In this document: in pieces, positions 7,436 through 15,292 of the stretch | Position numbering within the stretch: the first letter of the stretch is position 1 | Layout of the letters: the number at the start of each line of letters is the position of its first letter | Source: Spirochaetaceae bacterium UBA6089 | GTDB lineage: Bacteria; Spirochaetota; Spirochaetia; Treponematales; Rectinemataceae | Assembly (NCBI GenBank): GCA_002435985.1 | Contig: DIXD01000030.1 | Location: 1,819-44,692, forward strand | Reading direction: 5' to 3' | Length of the DNA: 42,874 nucleotides | The notes under the pieces: generated by a model | Database searches by the model: none | What the model saw: the letters and a program-made list of their open reading frames with translations, nothing else | What the model was told of the DNA's origin: nothing | Translations under genes and position numbers: made by a program

Positions 7436-9433
7436 ATGATATCGATTGCGGGCACCTCGCGTGGGCATTTTGTCGATGATACGGGCCGCTGGCTCATGCT
7501 GCGCGGAGTGAACCTCGGGGGCAGCAGTAAAGTGCCTGCCCTGCCCGATGGACGAACCCACAACCAAGAAGGTTTCTACGACGGCGCGCATGTATCCTTT
7601 GTGGGACGGCCTTTTCCCCTCGAAGAGGCGGATGAGCACTTTTCGCGGCTGGTACGCTGGGGTCAGAACTTCGTGCGCCTTGTGGTGACATGGGAAGCGA
7701 TCGAGCACGCGGGTCCGGGCATGTATGATGCTCTCTACCTCGACTATCTCGAAGCCGTAGTCGAGTCGGCTGCGCGCCATGACATATCGCTCTACATTGA
7801 CCCGCATCAGGATGTGTGGTCGCGCTGGACCGGCGGGGACGGAGCTCCGATGTGGACGATTGAAGCCGTGGGATTCGAGCCGCGCACACTGTACGCGAGC
7901 GGGGCGGCAATGCTCCACCAGGAGATGGGGGAGCACTATCCTCAGATGCAATGGTTTTCGAACCATTTGAGGCTGGGTTGCGCGACGATGTTCACTCTGT
8001 TCTTCGGGGGCAATGACTTTGCGCCCGGCATCGAGGTCGGTGGGGTGCCTGTGCAGGAATTTCTGCAGGAACACTATATCGAGGCTTTCGGCGCGCTGGC
8101 AGAGCGTCTAGCTGCATATCCGAATGTCGTAGGGTTCGGATCGATGAACGAGCCTGGCAAGGGCTTCATAGGTCTGAAAGCGCTCTGGGCGCCGAGAAAG
8201 GACATGGTGCTTCCGGGCTTGGCGCCGACGCCGTGGGAAGCGCTATGCGCCGGCGAAGGATTCGCCACGACCGCCGAGCACATCGAGGTCAGAGGTGGCG
8301 CGCTGCGCTCCGTAGGGCGCGTCACGCTCGGCACCCCTGGGATCCGAGCGTGGAAGGATGGAGAAGCCTGTGTCTGGCGTAGAGTCGGTGTGTGGGACAT
8401 CGAGGATGGCAAGGCGGTGCTCAAAAAACCCCAGTGGTTTGCACAGAGTGGCGCAGGGCTGGACAGTTCGCCGGATGCGCAGACTCTAAATTTCCACCAC
8501 ATGTTCAACCAGCGCTATCTCAAACCTTTTGTAGCGAAGTTCGCCGCGCGCATCGGATCGGTCGGAGGAAAACAGAACCGTTTCATGATATTCGTGGAGA
8601 GCTCACCTCTGGGAGATATGCCTGGCTTTACGGGCGCTTCTCTTGCGGCCTTGCCGCAGAAAAACGGCAAAGCCGCAGACCCGCCCATTCTTGTCAACGA
8701 AACGCACTGGTACGATTTGCTGACGCTCACCATGAAGCGCTGGACGGGTTTTTTGGGTTACGACTCCGCGCTTCAGAAAGTCATTATCGGGCCTCGCGCC
8801 GTGCGGCGCAACTTTCGGGAGGCCTTGGCGCGGATTGTGCGGCATTCTCGGGATTTCATGGAGAATGCCCCTACGCTTCTCGGCGAATTCGGCCTTCCCT
8901 TCGATCTCAACGGCCGCAGGGCATACCGCACGGGCAACTTCAGCGTGCACCAGCGCGCGCTTTCCTCATACTACGAAGCGCTCGATGCCAATCTTTTGAG
9001 CGCCACGCTCTGGAACTATACGCCCGACAACACACATGCATACGGCGACGGATGGAACGGAGAGGATCTCTCGGTATTCTGTGCGGAGGACGGCGGCGGA
9101 CGAGCCCTCGTGGGCTTTGTCCGGCCTTATGCGCCGGCCGTCGCGGGGAATATCCTCATGATGCTGTTCGACCGGCATCGGGGCAGATTCATCCTCGAGT
9201 TTGTGCCTGATTTTTCGATATCGGCACTCACCGAAGTTTTCGTGCCGATGCTGCAGTTCCCTCGCGGTGCATCAGTCAGCGTCACGGGCGCGGCATTTTC
9301 GGAACCCTCGCTGAAGATCGAGGGAAAGACACACTCCACGTTCGCCCCGACCGAACCGGAGCGATTTTTTGTACTGCAACTCTACCCAGAACCAAATGTC
9401 CGGCGCTGCCGCCTAACCATCCAGCGCCTTTGA
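7436..9433 (+). CDS. GH5 family beta-glycosidase, similar to steryl/ceramide glucosidases
   Basis: This is a retaining glycosidase of the GH5 fold, 665 residues, without a signal peptide and so probably cytoplasmic. The acid/base glutamate is E239 in MNEPGKGF and the nucleophile is E484 in LGEFGLP. The N-terminal text (MLRGVNLGGSSK, SFVGRPFPLEEA, TWEAIEHAGPG, YIDPHQDVWSR) closely resembles the fungal ergosteryl-glucosidase/EGCrP2 group (GH5_12) as I remember it. A C-terminal beta domain follows from about 560. The start at 7436 has AGAGGAAAGG and fits the predicted promoter. It is divergent from the importer, so it may cleave glycosides brought in by it. The exact substrate is uncertain. Confidence 0.87.
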   Translation: MISIAGTSRGHFVDDTGRWLMLRGVNLGGSSKVPALPDGRTHNQEGFYDGAHVSFVGRPFPLEEADEHFSRLVRWGQNFVRLVVTWEAIEHAGPGMYDALYLDYLEAVVESAARHDISLYIDPHQDVWSRWTGGDGAPMWTIEAVGFEPRTLYASGAAMLHQEMGEHYPQMQWFSNHLRLGCATMFTLFFGGNDFAPGIEVGGVPVQEFLQEHYIEAFGALAERLAAYPNVVGFGSMNEPGKGFIGLKALWAPRKDMVLPGLAPTPWEALCAGEGFATTAEHIEVRGGALRSVGRVTLGTPGIRAWKDGEACVWRRVGVWDIEDGKAVLKKPQWFAQSGAGLDSSPDAQTLNFHHMFNQRYLKPFVAKFAARIGSVGGKQNRFMIFVESSPLGDMPGFTGASLAALPQKNGKAADPPILVNETHWYDLLTLTMKRWTGFLGYDSALQKVIIGPRAVRRNFREALARIVRHSRDFMENAPTLLGEFGLPFDLNGRRAYRTGNFSVHQRALSSYYEALDANLLSATLWNYTPDNTHAYGDGWNGEDLSVFCAEDGGGRALVGFVRPYAPAVAGNILMMLFDRHRGRFILEFVPDFSISALTEVFVPMLQFPRGASVSVTGAAFSEPSLKIEGKTHSTFAPTEPERFFVLQLYPEPNVRRCRLTIQRL

Positions 9434-9532
9434 AGTTGCCACCCTCAGCACGACTACAGGTTCAGGGTCCAGTCGCCGATGTGCTGCCTCTCTTCACAGC
9501 GCACCTTGCGCCTTGCATCTTGTTCATGCCTT

Positions 9533-10420
9533 TCATACCTGCCCTGCCGTCTCCAGTTCTCTCCGCCACGGCACAGAGTCCGCCGCCCCTTTTCGCGTGA
9601 CGCAGATGGAAGCTGCGCGCGCCGCCAGGTCCAGGGATTTTACGATATCCAGTCCTTCGACGAGCCCCGCAAGAAAATAGCCGGAAAAGGTGTCGCCCGC
9701 TGCGGTGGTGTCCACCGCTTCCACCCTGTAGGCCTTCTGCCGCACGATCTCGCCCTTGTGTGCACACATAGAGCCGCCCTCGCCCTGCGTTATCACGATT
9801 CGGGCTTGCGGAAAACTGCGCATCAACAGGTGTGCGGCCTGCTCGGGATCCACCTCGCCCGAGAGGTCGGCAGCCTCGATCTCATTCATAATGAAGATAT
9901 CCACAAGTTCGAGCGGATAGCCCGGCACTAGATTCGAATACGGCGAGGGGTTCAGTACGATGGTCATGCCCCTCATCTTTGCCTTGGCGATGATACTCGG
10001 CATCGAAGATATCTCGTTCTGCAACACGAGCATCTCGCCGGCCCCGAAGCCTGCAAGGGCCCGTTCTATGTACGCCTCGTCGATGTCCTGGTTTGCGCCG
10101 CCAAAAAGAAGAATGCAGTTTCTGCCTCTGTCGTCGACCTGAATTATCGCATGGCCCGTCGCGACCTTGGCGATCTCGATGCGGCTTGTGTCGACGCCGC
10201 CGCCTTTCAGCGTCTTGACCAGAAACTCGCCTTCCGGGCCTATTTTCCCTGCATGGACAACCTTCAGCCTAGCCCTCGCCATCGCAAGGGACTGGTTGAG
10301 GCCCTTGCCGCCCGCAAACACGGAAAGGGTCTTGGCCGCCTTCGTCTCCCCAGGTTTTACGAACTCGTCGACGCGGTACACGTAATCGATATTCAGCGAA
10401 CCGAAATTGAGAATCCTCAT
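9533..10420 (-). CDS. PfkB-family carbohydrate kinase, ribokinase-like
   Basis: This cytoplasmic sugar kinase uses ATP to phosphorylate a pentose or related sugar. The 295-residue product has the first PfkB signature region with FAGGKGLNQS at 35-44. The second signature is TTAAGDTFSG, with the catalytic base at D243; most relatives have GAGD, so the AAGD variant is slightly unusual but known. The start at 10420 follows AAGGAGC and an extended -10 promoter. The gene is convergent with the GH5 gene, leaving a 99-base gap in which I see no clear terminator. A role in handling sugars released by the neighbouring glycosidase is possible but unproven. Confidence 0.88.
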   Translation of the reverse strand: MRILNFGSLNIDYVYRVDEFVKPGETKAAKTLSVFAGGKGLNQSLAMARARLKVVHAGKIGPEGEFLVKTLKGGGVDTSRIEIAKVATGHAIIQVDDRGRNCILLFGGANQDIDEAYIERALAGFGAGEMLVLQNEISSMPSIIAKAKMRGMTIVLNPSPYSNLVPGYPLELVDIFIMNEIEAADLSGEVDPEQAAHLLMRSFPQARIVITQGEGGSMCAHKGEIVRQKAYRVEAVDTTAAGDTFSGYFLAGLVEGLDIVKSLDLAARAASICVTRKGAADSVPWRRELETAGQV

Positions 10421-10448
10421 CTTCGTGCTCCTTTGTGCCCTCTTTTTC

Positions 10449-10457
10449 ATCATACCA
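10449..10457 (-). promoter_or_regulatory. Extended -10 promoter of the ribokinase-like gene
   Basis: The minus strand reads TGGTATGAT (the -10 TATGAT is 10454-10449). No good -35 is visible. The predicted start near 10442 gives a leader of about 22 bases with AAGGAGC ahead of the ATG. Confidence 0.5.
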
Positions 10458-10617
10458 TACAATTTCGGATCCTGTATTGACCGCAGACGGATCTTCGGGC
10501 GCCTCTGTCGCTTGGGCGTCACGCTGTCTGCGGCAATGAGGAATGTCCACATCTCCACGGGCTCCCGCGCCTTTTTGGATTATCTCGAAAGGCTTTCGCT
10601 GCCCGGAATTACCGCGC

Positions 10618-10647
10618 TTGCGTAAAAAGGCGATCACTGTCTATGAT
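10618..10647 (+). promoter_or_regulatory. Possible promoter of the patatin gene
   Basis: TTGCGT (10618-10623), an 18-base spacer, then TATGAT (10642-10647). If used, transcription would begin near 10654 and translation would start at the ATG at 10655 or 10670 rather than at 10643. Confidence 0.35.
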
Positions 10648-12988
10648 GTGCGTTATGAGAACTTATAGGATGCATTTGCCTTTCGGACGCGCGGTGTATC
10701 GTTTTTTCTTTGTGTATCTTGTGTGCCTTGTATTGGACCTCGCCGCCACATCGCCGGTAGTCGCCGAAAGTTCCGTAGCACAAGCGGTCCGCCCCAAAAT
10801 AGCCGTGGTGCTTTCGGGCGGTTCGGCGTTCGGCATCGCGCACGCCGGTGTTCTGGAAAAAATCGAAGAAGCAGGCATCCCCATCGATATGATTCTCGGC
10901 ACGAGCATGGGCTCGATCGTGGGCGGACTCTATGCGGCCGGTTATTCACCCCAGGCGATGGAGGACCTCATATCCATCATCGACTGGAATGAGCTCTTCA
11001 TGGATTCCAAGGAACTGCCCAAGACCATGTTCGAGCGCTCCGTCGAATCGATGTATGCGATGAGGATCGGCTTCGACTCCAAGGGACCTAATATCGGCAC
11101 AGGCCTGCTGGAAGGCCAGAATATACTCTCATTCTTTACGTCCCGTACCATCCACATGGCAGCACAGACGAACTTCGACGCTTTTCCAGTACCCTACCGC
11201 GCCGTCGCCGCTAACATTCTGAGCGGAGATAGGGTGGTGTTCGACCACGGGTCGTTGGCTGAAGCGATGCGCAGCTCGATGTCGATTCCTGTCGTCTTCA
11301 TGCCCTATGAATACGAGGGTCAGCTTTTGGTCGACGGCGGCATCCTCGATAACCTGCCCGTCGATATCGCCAAACAGATGGGGGCTGACATTGTCATCGC
11401 CGTAATCTCCCGGGGCAAGGCGCCGGATTCCCTCGACGAGTTGAACTCCTCCATGGAAATCGCAAGCCAGACGGGCAACATTTTCATCTCACAGAATATG
11501 AAACCAAACATCGAGGCGGCGGACTTCGTCATCATCCCGGACCTCGAGGAGTTTACGACCGCAAGCTACGCCCGCGCAAAGGAGATAATCGCCCGCGGCG
11601 AGGAGGCTGGAGAAGCCGCCATGCCTCAGCTGCGCGAACTCGCCGCAAAAATCGCAGCGCAGAGAGCGCTTGTTGCGCCGTCGGATCAACCCAATCGAAA
11701 GGCTTTTGGTCCTCCTCCTGTCTTCTCGTTTTTGAAGATCGAGGGTGGCACAGCCTCGGATAGAGACAAAATAGAAAAGATTTTCTCGCCGCTTGTCGGC
11801 AGAGCCTATTCGCGCGAAGAGCTCGAAGAAGCGCTCCATGCCGCCTATACCACCGGCGATTTTTCGCTCGTCAAGTTCGACCTCGAACGCCTGCAGAGCG
11901 ACGAAGGGCCTGAAGCGCTACGCGCAGTCGTCTCTATCATCCTTCAAAAACCCATGGAGAACGAACTCTTTGCCTCCCTGGCCTATCAAGGTGCCATCTC
12001 GAACAACATTTCCAGCAACATGGTGGCGTCCTCGGGGTTTTTGGCCAAAGGCCTCACCGGCCCTCGCTCAGCACTGCTGACTTCGGTATCCTTCGTGAAC
12101 GCAACCGCGGCGAACATGGAATACTTTCAGCCACTGGGACCTTTCTTTGTCATGCCCTGGGCCAGCTTCCGTTTTGAATACGACATGTTCGCCTCCGAAG
12201 CGCTGCCTATCGCAATAGCGTCGAAATTCAGGACGTATGGCGCTGGCCTGTGGGGCGGTGCCGTGCTGGGCAATATCGCAGATATCATGGTCGGATACTC
12301 CTTCGGAAACGTGCTCACCGGCGACGACTGGACGAGCCTTGCACCGCAAAACGCCGGTGCGCTGAGGGCCGCGTTGAGGATCGATACGAGGGACAGAACC
12401 GCGTTCCCACGCAAGGGATTCGCCCTCACCACCTATGGCCGGTGGTTCAGCCCCACGTTCGGAGGCCAGTTCTCCTTCGCACAGCTCGAGGCCAACGCTT
12501 CGGCAGTCTTTCCAGTGGGGAAGGCCGATGCCTTGCACCTAAGCCTCTTTGGCGGAACGGATTTTGCAGGGCTTGTGACGGGCGCCCAGCCCGCGAAGGT
12601 CTCTTACTATTCGACGCTGAACCAGCCGCTCATGTTCTATGGCCTTGGCTATATTCCGACAAGCTGTTCGGGAAATTCCGTCCTCGCGGGGAGCCTCGAA
12701 TACCGGTACCGCATCAAGGTCATCAATGAACTGACGGGCGGCGACATCTATCTCTTCGCAAATGGGAGCGCCGGAGCGGTGATGGAGTACGACGATCCGT
12801 CGACGTATGCGATGTGGCCGCTCAAATGGAGTGCGACCATCGGAACAAGCATGAGGCTGACACAGCACTATGGCATACTTGTCGGTGCAAGTCTGCTGGG
12901 CAATGTCGACGATACACAGGCCTTGATACCTTCCCTCGCCATCCAGGTCGGTTCGTTCAATCATACGAACGTCATCGATCGGCGATAA
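10643..12988 (+). CDS. Patatin-like phospholipase with POTRA and outer-membrane barrel (PlpD type)
   Basis: This predicted outer-membrane lipase has up to 781 residues. A signal segment ends near 42 (VVAES). The patatin domain follows, with oxyanion loop GGSAFG (59-64), nucleophile S88 in GTSMG and the catalytic aspartate D231 in VDGGILDNLP. A POTRA-like module is at about 356-410 (FSFLKIEGG, then YSREELEEAL, then GDFSLVKFDLE). The rest, to the C-terminus, looks like a BamA/FhaC-type barrel with alternating aromatic strands. This is the layout of type Vd secretion proteins (PlpD), in which the barrel exports the lipase domain. In-frame ATGs at 10643, 10655 and 10670 are all possible; no decisive ribosome site is visible. 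Confidence 0.88.
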   Translation: MMCVMRTYRMHLPFGRAVYRFFFVYLVCLVLDLAATSPVVAESSVAQAVRPKIAVVLSGGSAFGIAHAGVLEKIEEAGIPIDMILGTSMGSIVGGLYAAGYSPQAMEDLISIIDWNELFMDSKELPKTMFERSVESMYAMRIGFDSKGPNIGTGLLEGQNILSFFTSRTIHMAAQTNFDAFPVPYRAVAANILSGDRVVFDHGSLAEAMRSSMSIPVVFMPYEYEGQLLVDGGILDNLPVDIAKQMGADIVIAVISRGKAPDSLDELNSSMEIASQTGNIFISQNMKPNIEAADFVIIPDLEEFTTASYARAKEIIARGEEAGEAAMPQLRELAAKIAAQRALVAPSDQPNRKAFGPPPVFSFLKIEGGTASDRDKIEKIFSPLVGRAYSREELEEALHAAYTTGDFSLVKFDLERLQSDEGPEALRAVVSIILQKPMENELFASLAYQGAISNNISSNMVASSGFLAKGLTGPRSALLTSVSFVNATAANMEYFQPLGPFFVMPWASFRFEYDMFASEALPIAIASKFRTYGAGLWGGAVLGNIADIMVGYSFGNVLTGDDWTSLAPQNAGALRAALRIDTRDRTAFPRKGFALTTYGRWFSPTFGGQFSFAQLEANASAVFPVGKADALHLSLFGGTDFAGLVTGAQPAKVSYYSTLNQPLMFYGLGYIPTSCSGNSVLAGSLEYRYRIKVINELTGGDIYLFANGSAGAVMEYDDPSTYAMWPLKWSATIGTSMRLTQHYGILVGASLLGNVDDTQALIPSLAIQVGSFNHTNVIDRR

Positions 12989-13112
12989 ATATGGGGGCAA
13001 CAGAAAATGGCTCGCAAGCAAAGAAGAAGGCAATAGCCTGGCCCTCAAGGGCGCGCTTCGTGTAGGGCGCTTCGTGTAGAGTTCTTCGCGAAGGGCTTTC
13101 CGCGCAAGGCTC

Positions 13113-14453
13113 TTAGCGCATCACCGCCGAGAGCACTGCGCCATAGACACTGGCTACCACGACGAAGATGCTCAATGGTAGAGCAAATTTCCGGATCGTC
13201 GAAGGCAACGTCGACTTAAAGTGCTGTACCGTCACGACCATACATACATGTAGTGGCGAAAACATCATGCCGGCGTACCCGAATGCGCTTGCAATGACGA
13301 CTCCCGCCTTGAGCGGAATACCGGAAGACGAAAGAAGCCCAAGGACGATCGGCATTGAGAGTCCCACATATCCTATCCCCACACCCGTCACTATCCCAGA
13401 AATAAATGGCAGAAGCGCAATCACGAGAATCGTCGGTATTCCGGTACGCGCGAGTTCCATCGATGCTGCGTGCGCAATGCCCGCCGCATTCATGAGTGCA
13501 GAAAATATCCGTATGCCGATAATCACGGCGATCAATTCGAGTGTGGACTTCGAAACACTCTTGTGAAATATCCGAGCATTGCCTGCGATTTTTACAAGAT
13601 ACAGTGAACCGACGAAAAGGCCGCAAAGGATGGGGACATAGCGCCCAATAAGCGCTTGTATCGGCGCACTAAGCTCAAGCTGCGGTTTTCCAAGCTCCCA
13701 CAGAAGGTCGAGCACGATATACGCGCCTATTACGATTCCAAGAGGGGCCACACCACGCATGAGGCGATACAATTTCGCCGTATTCATCTTATGCCCCTTG
13801 GGGGGCTTCCTCTGCTCAAAATCCTGCTGTTTCGAGAGATTATCGACACCCCCAGTCCCCCTCTTGGGCAATATGAATATGAGGCCTAAGACGAATAGCA
13901 CCACCGGGGCATATAGATTGAGCAGTATGAGCGTGCCAACAGACAAATTCGTAAGCGCAGAAGTCAAAATAAAAGCAGGAAATAAGGGCCAAATAAGTTC
14001 AAGATTATGTCTGAACCAGTAATTGATCGCCGACAGCGTCTCCGGACTTCTGGAGTCGTCATGATTGATTGTGCCCACCAGGGGAGCCGAAATGATCGCT
14101 CCTCCCGGCATGGGAAGCGTTCCGATTAAAAGAGGAGCCAGGGCGAGTGCTATTCTTCGAGAAGGCGCCGACTCTGCGATGGCATCGGCAAACCTATCCA
14201 TCGCACCAGATTTCTTCATGGCAGCGGAAAAAGCCATGATTGCGGCAAGAAGAATCACAAGCAACATTAAATCCGGATTTAAAAGCTCTTCTAACGCAGC
14301 GCTCCAAATCGCCGAAAGATCCAGCCCCTGCCATAGCGCTATGAGAATACCTCCCGTTGCTGCGGCAAGCCCAAGATGTACATGTTTTGCGGTGGCAACC
14401 ACGACCAAAGAAAAAACCACCACAATTTTAATAAGCACGGGAATACTGAGCAT
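13113..14453 (-). CDS. DUF401-family membrane transporter
   Basis: This polytopic inner-membrane protein has 446 residues and about ten to twelve hydrophobic spans. It contains segments I associate with the DUF401 family of the ion-transporter superfamily: TLPMPGGAIISAPLVG, NYWFRHNLE, and a second-half repeat with GVGIGYVGLSMPI and GYAGMMFSPLHVC. The second half echoes the first (PGGA.. against SPLH..), as in two-fold inverted transporters. The substrate is unknown, probably an organic anion. The ATG at 14453 has no obvious ribosome site and is closely preceded by two perfect palindromes (14461-14489). It is divergent from the TetR gene, which might control it. Confidence 0.8.
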   Translation of the reverse strand: MLSIPVLIKIVVVFSLVVVATAKHVHLGLAAATGGILIALWQGLDLSAIWSAALEELLNPDLMLLVILLAAIMAFSAAMKKSGAMDRFADAIAESAPSRRIALALAPLLIGTLPMPGGAIISAPLVGTINHDDSRSPETLSAINYWFRHNLELIWPLFPAFILTSALTNLSVGTLILLNLYAPVVLFVLGLIFILPKRGTGGVDNLSKQQDFEQRKPPKGHKMNTAKLYRLMRGVAPLGIVIGAYIVLDLLWELGKPQLELSAPIQALIGRYVPILCGLFVGSLYLVKIAGNARIFHKSVSKSTLELIAVIIGIRIFSALMNAAGIAHAASMELARTGIPTILVIALLPFISGIVTGVGIGYVGLSMPIVLGLLSSSGIPLKAGVVIASAFGYAGMMFSPLHVCMVVTVQHFKSTLPSTIRKFALPLSIFVVVASVYGAVLSAVMR

Positions 14454-14460
14454 AATGCAT

Positions 14461-14489
14461 TACGATATCGTAGGCGCGATACTTCGCGC
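14461..14489. promoter_or_regulatory. Two perfect palindromes upstream of the DUF401 gene
   Basis: TACGATATCGTA (14461-14472) is a perfect 12-bp palindrome whose near edge is 8 bases from the ATG at 14453. GCGCGATACTTCGCGC (14474-14489) is a 6-bp inverted repeat with a 4-base centre. They occupy the place where a ribosome site would be expected. They could be an operator or an RNA hairpin; neither resembles the TetR candidate site. Confidence 0.45.
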
Positions 14490-14551
14490 AAGAGCAATCG
14501 CGAGAAGCATGTCTCAACCATGGTGATTCCGCATGTTCAAAAAGAAAATAC

Positions 14552-14580
14552 TTGACGCCCGTTCTTCGATGCTTTATATT
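14552..14580 (+). promoter_or_regulatory. Sigma-70 type promoter of the TetR gene
   Basis: TTGACG (14552-14557), a 17-base spacer, then TATATT (14575-14580). It is directly followed by the candidate operator at 14581-14594, so a bound repressor would cover the transcription start. Confidence 0.75.
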
Positions 14581-14594
14581 TAACAGTAGTGTCA
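14581..14594. promoter_or_regulatory. Candidate TetR operator, copy 1
   Basis: TAACAGTAGTGTCA is an imperfect palindrome that matches 10 of 14 positions of the perfect palindrome TGACAGACCTGTCA in front of the radical SAM gene. It abuts the -10 of the TetR gene, where autoregulatory TetR-family operators are often found. Confidence 0.5.
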
Positions 14595-14633
14595 GAATAA
14601 GATACTAGGTTGTTGGATGTTGAGGTGAGGTGT

Positions 14634-15209
14634 ATGCCGAAAATCGTCGATCACGACGAAAGAAAACGCGAAATCGTCAAATCCGCACTCAATTTGTTTT
14701 CGAAACAGGGATACCACAACGTAAGCTTCGACGATTTTGCTTCGGCCTCCGGCTTGAGTCGCACCAATGTCTACAACTATTTCAAAAACAAGGACGAAAT
14801 TTTCCATTATGCAGTCCAAGAACTTCTCGACACCCTCAGCAGGAGCATAGAAGACATCATCCGCCAACAGGACTTGAGCCTTGCGCAGAAGTTGCAGAAG
14901 ATATACCAGGTGTTTACCAACGAGATCGAAGAGGGTAAATATACGCCAATCATCCTCGATCTCGCGCTGCGGTTAAAGCGGGAAGATACGACGATTGCAG
15001 AGGCGCTTAACGAGACAGCAAAATCGCTACGCAAAAAAATCGAGCTGCTCTTTGCCGGCGAGAGGACGCTTCTGCCCTCCCCGAGGGTTGCTGCCGCGAC
15101 GACACTCTTCTTCTCCCTTGTAGAGAGCAGCATCATGCGCTCTCTTTTTACGGACAGTGCGTTTATCCAGAAAAATATTGGCTCAATCCTGCACATGCTC
15201 GGCATATAA
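14634..15209 (+). CDS. TetR/AcrR-family transcriptional regulator
   Basis: This DNA-binding repressor has 191 residues. The N-terminal helix-turn-helix is at about 8-55 (KREIVKSALNLFSKQGY, then FDDFASASGLSRTNVYNYF, then KDEIF), which is the standard TetR pattern. The helical C-terminal ligand domain is not similar to any I recognise, so the inducer is unknown. The start at 14634 follows GAGGTGAGG; an in-frame start at 14610 lacks a ribosome site. It lies 83 bases upstream of a radical SAM gene in the same direction. Matching palindromes in front of both genes point to control of itself and of that gene. Confidence 0.9.
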   Translation: MPKIVDHDERKREIVKSALNLFSKQGYHNVSFDDFASASGLSRTNVYNYFKNKDEIFHYAVQELLDTLSRSIEDIIRQQDLSLAQKLQKIYQVFTNEIEEGKYTPIILDLALRLKREDTTIAEALNETAKSLRKKIELLFAGERTLLPSPRVAAATTLFFSLVESSIMRSLFTDSAFIQKNIGSILHMLGI

Positions 15210-15248
15210 AGGTTGACGATGGAGGAACAAATGCAGTTTGCATTTATA

Positions 15249-15263
15249 TTGACAGACCTGTCA
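15249..15263. promoter_or_regulatory. Candidate TetR operator, copy 2, overlapping a -35 element
   Basis: TGACAGACCTGTCA (15250-15263) is a perfect 6+2+6 palindrome. Its left arm overlaps a consensus -35 (TTGACA, 15249-15254) in front of the radical SAM gene. The matching -10 is weak (TGATAG at 15272-15277 with a 17-base spacer). Similarity to the site at 14581-14594 suggests one protein binds both. Confidence 0.55.
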
Positions 15264-15292
15264 TTCATAGATGATAGGATGAGGAGGGAATT

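Noticed and set aside
10150..10480. Plus-strand frame opposite the ribokinase-like gene
   Set aside because: It overlaps the PfkB-coding sequence entirely and has no independent evidence.
13020..13112. Direct repeat GGGCGC..TTCGTGTAG between the patatin and DUF401 genes as a regulatory element
   Set aside because: It is a single short duplication with a CTTCGCGAAG palindrome between two gene ends; no T tract or promoter is present, so I could not assign a role.
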